The notes beneath the pieces were generated by a model, which saw nothing but the letters and a program-made list of their open reading frames with translations, searched no databases and had not been told where the DNA came from. DNA of 64,000 bases, taken from assembly GCF_900636385.1 (NCBI RefSeq), contig NZ_LR134269.1, positions 372,001-436,000 of the forward strand. Direction: 5' to 3'. This document shows positions 63,653 to 64,000 of the stretch, piece after piece (position 1 is the stretch's first letter; each line of letters begins with the position of its first letter). A program made the position numbers and the translations under genes. This stretch comes from Staphylococcus warneri. GTDB taxonomy: Bacteria; Bacillota; Bacilli; Staphylococcales; Staphylococcaceae.

Positions 63653-64000
63653 TTAAAAAATGATTAGTGTTAAATATAGTCCTAATAACGTGAAGAATAA
63701 GACTGGAATGGTGATTACGACACCTGTTTTAAAGTATGTTCCCCAAGAAATTTTGACGCCTTTTTGTGCTAATACATGTAACCATAATAATGTCGCAAGT
63801 GAACCTATTGGTGTGATTTTAGGACCTAAATCTGAACCAATCACATTACTATAGATCATACCTTCTTTGAGTGAATGAGATACGCCTGACTGACCAATTG
63901 CAATCGCATCAATTAAGACAGTTGGTAAATTGTTCATAATTGAAGAAAGAATAGCTGAAATAAAGCCCATACTCATAATACTAGCGAATAAACCATGAAC
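63653..64000 (-). CDS. arsB: Arsenite efflux pump ArsB, C-terminal part
   Basis: The last 115 residues of a 12-helix ArsB-type carrier; the frame stays open to the window edge. [55 protein letters not shown] and a final hydrophobic helix are typical. ArsB exports arsenite, driven by membrane potential. It is directly upstream of arsC. A regulator arsR, if present, would lie beyond the window. Confidence 0.93.
   Translation of the reverse strand, partial: VHGLFASIMSMGFISAILSSIMNNLPTVLIDAIAIGQSGVSHSLKEGMIYSNVIGSDLGPKITPIGSLATLLWLHVLAQKGVKISWGTYFKTGVVITIPVLFFTLLGLYLTLIIF

Noticed and set aside
1-64000. CRISPR array, prophage, insertion sequence, rRNA or tRNA
   Set aside because: No regularly spaced direct repeats, transposase, integrase, phage structural genes, or tRNA/rRNA-like sequences were noticed on either strand.

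Overview
This window looks like chromosomal DNA from a low-GC Gram-positive of the genus Staphylococcus, most likely a coagulase-negative species. The species call is an inference from gene content and protein similarity remembered from staphylococci. Points in favour are the D-lactate dehydrogenase, class III fructose bisphosphatase, relP, gntRKP, galU/pgcA, aldA, strong AGGAGG-type ribosome binding sites, frequent TTG/GTG starts and short hairpin-plus-T terminators. A complete thiazole-branch thiamine operon, acoLABC and ppx-ppk argue against S. aureus. No rRNA, tRNA, CRISPR array, prophage or insertion sequence was seen.

Layout. 1-10 kb: end of a HAD hydrolase; ddh with a Rex-type operator in its promoter; a nitroreductase; aldA; an orphan PhnD-like lipoprotein; a small LPXTG surface protein; a WYL regulator with a TM2 protein; a VOC dioxygenase-like protein; a GNAT; a PhzF protein. 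9.5-18.4 kb: LysR regulator, a second aldehyde dehydrogenase, a YkvI-type membrane protein, a cation/proton antiporter, fbp and a DedA protein. 18.4-22.3 kb: tenI-thiO-thiS-thiG-thiF behind a TPP riboswitch whose antiterminator and terminator can be read directly. 22.7-29 kb: MFS transporter, ABM monooxygenase-like protein, a FUSC exporter behind a hairpin-rich leader, a ChaB-like/DUF2188 protein, a roughly 160-bp intergenic repeat, relP and an alpha/beta hydrolase. 29-33 kb: gntR-gntK-gntP with a perfect GntR palindrome. 33.1-33.3 kb: a well-delimited candidate small RNA on the minus strand.

33.4-40.4 kb is a UDP-glucose and glycosyltransferase block: galU, a two-repeat DUF5776 protein, two GT2 glycosyltransferases (one ending in DUF5776 and apparently starting at an ATT codon) and pgcA. 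40.8-44 kb is a two-gene accessory module (NUDIX hydrolase plus PLD-nuclease/helicase/DUF3427 protein), the best candidate for a defence-like system here. 44.3-49 kb is the acetoin dehydrogenase operon acoLABC. 49-54.6 kb holds a hydrolase, a frameshifted FAD monooxygenase, two small hypothetical genes, an SDR and an M20 peptidase. 54.6-64 kb holds ppk and ppx, an AbgT transporter, a second SDR, a zinc-ribbon protein, an M42 aminopeptidase, a DUF1307-type lipoprotein, arsC and the 3' end of arsB.

How it works together. Much of the region is secondary carbon and redox metabolism (D-lactate, aldehydes, gluconate, acetoin, gluconeogenesis), and several operons carry cre-like CcpA sites. PgcA makes glucose-1-phosphate and GalU converts it to UDP-glucose, a donor that the neighbouring glycosyltransferases could use. 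ppx-ppk handle polyphosphate and relP makes (p)ppGpp, so stress physiology is also represented.
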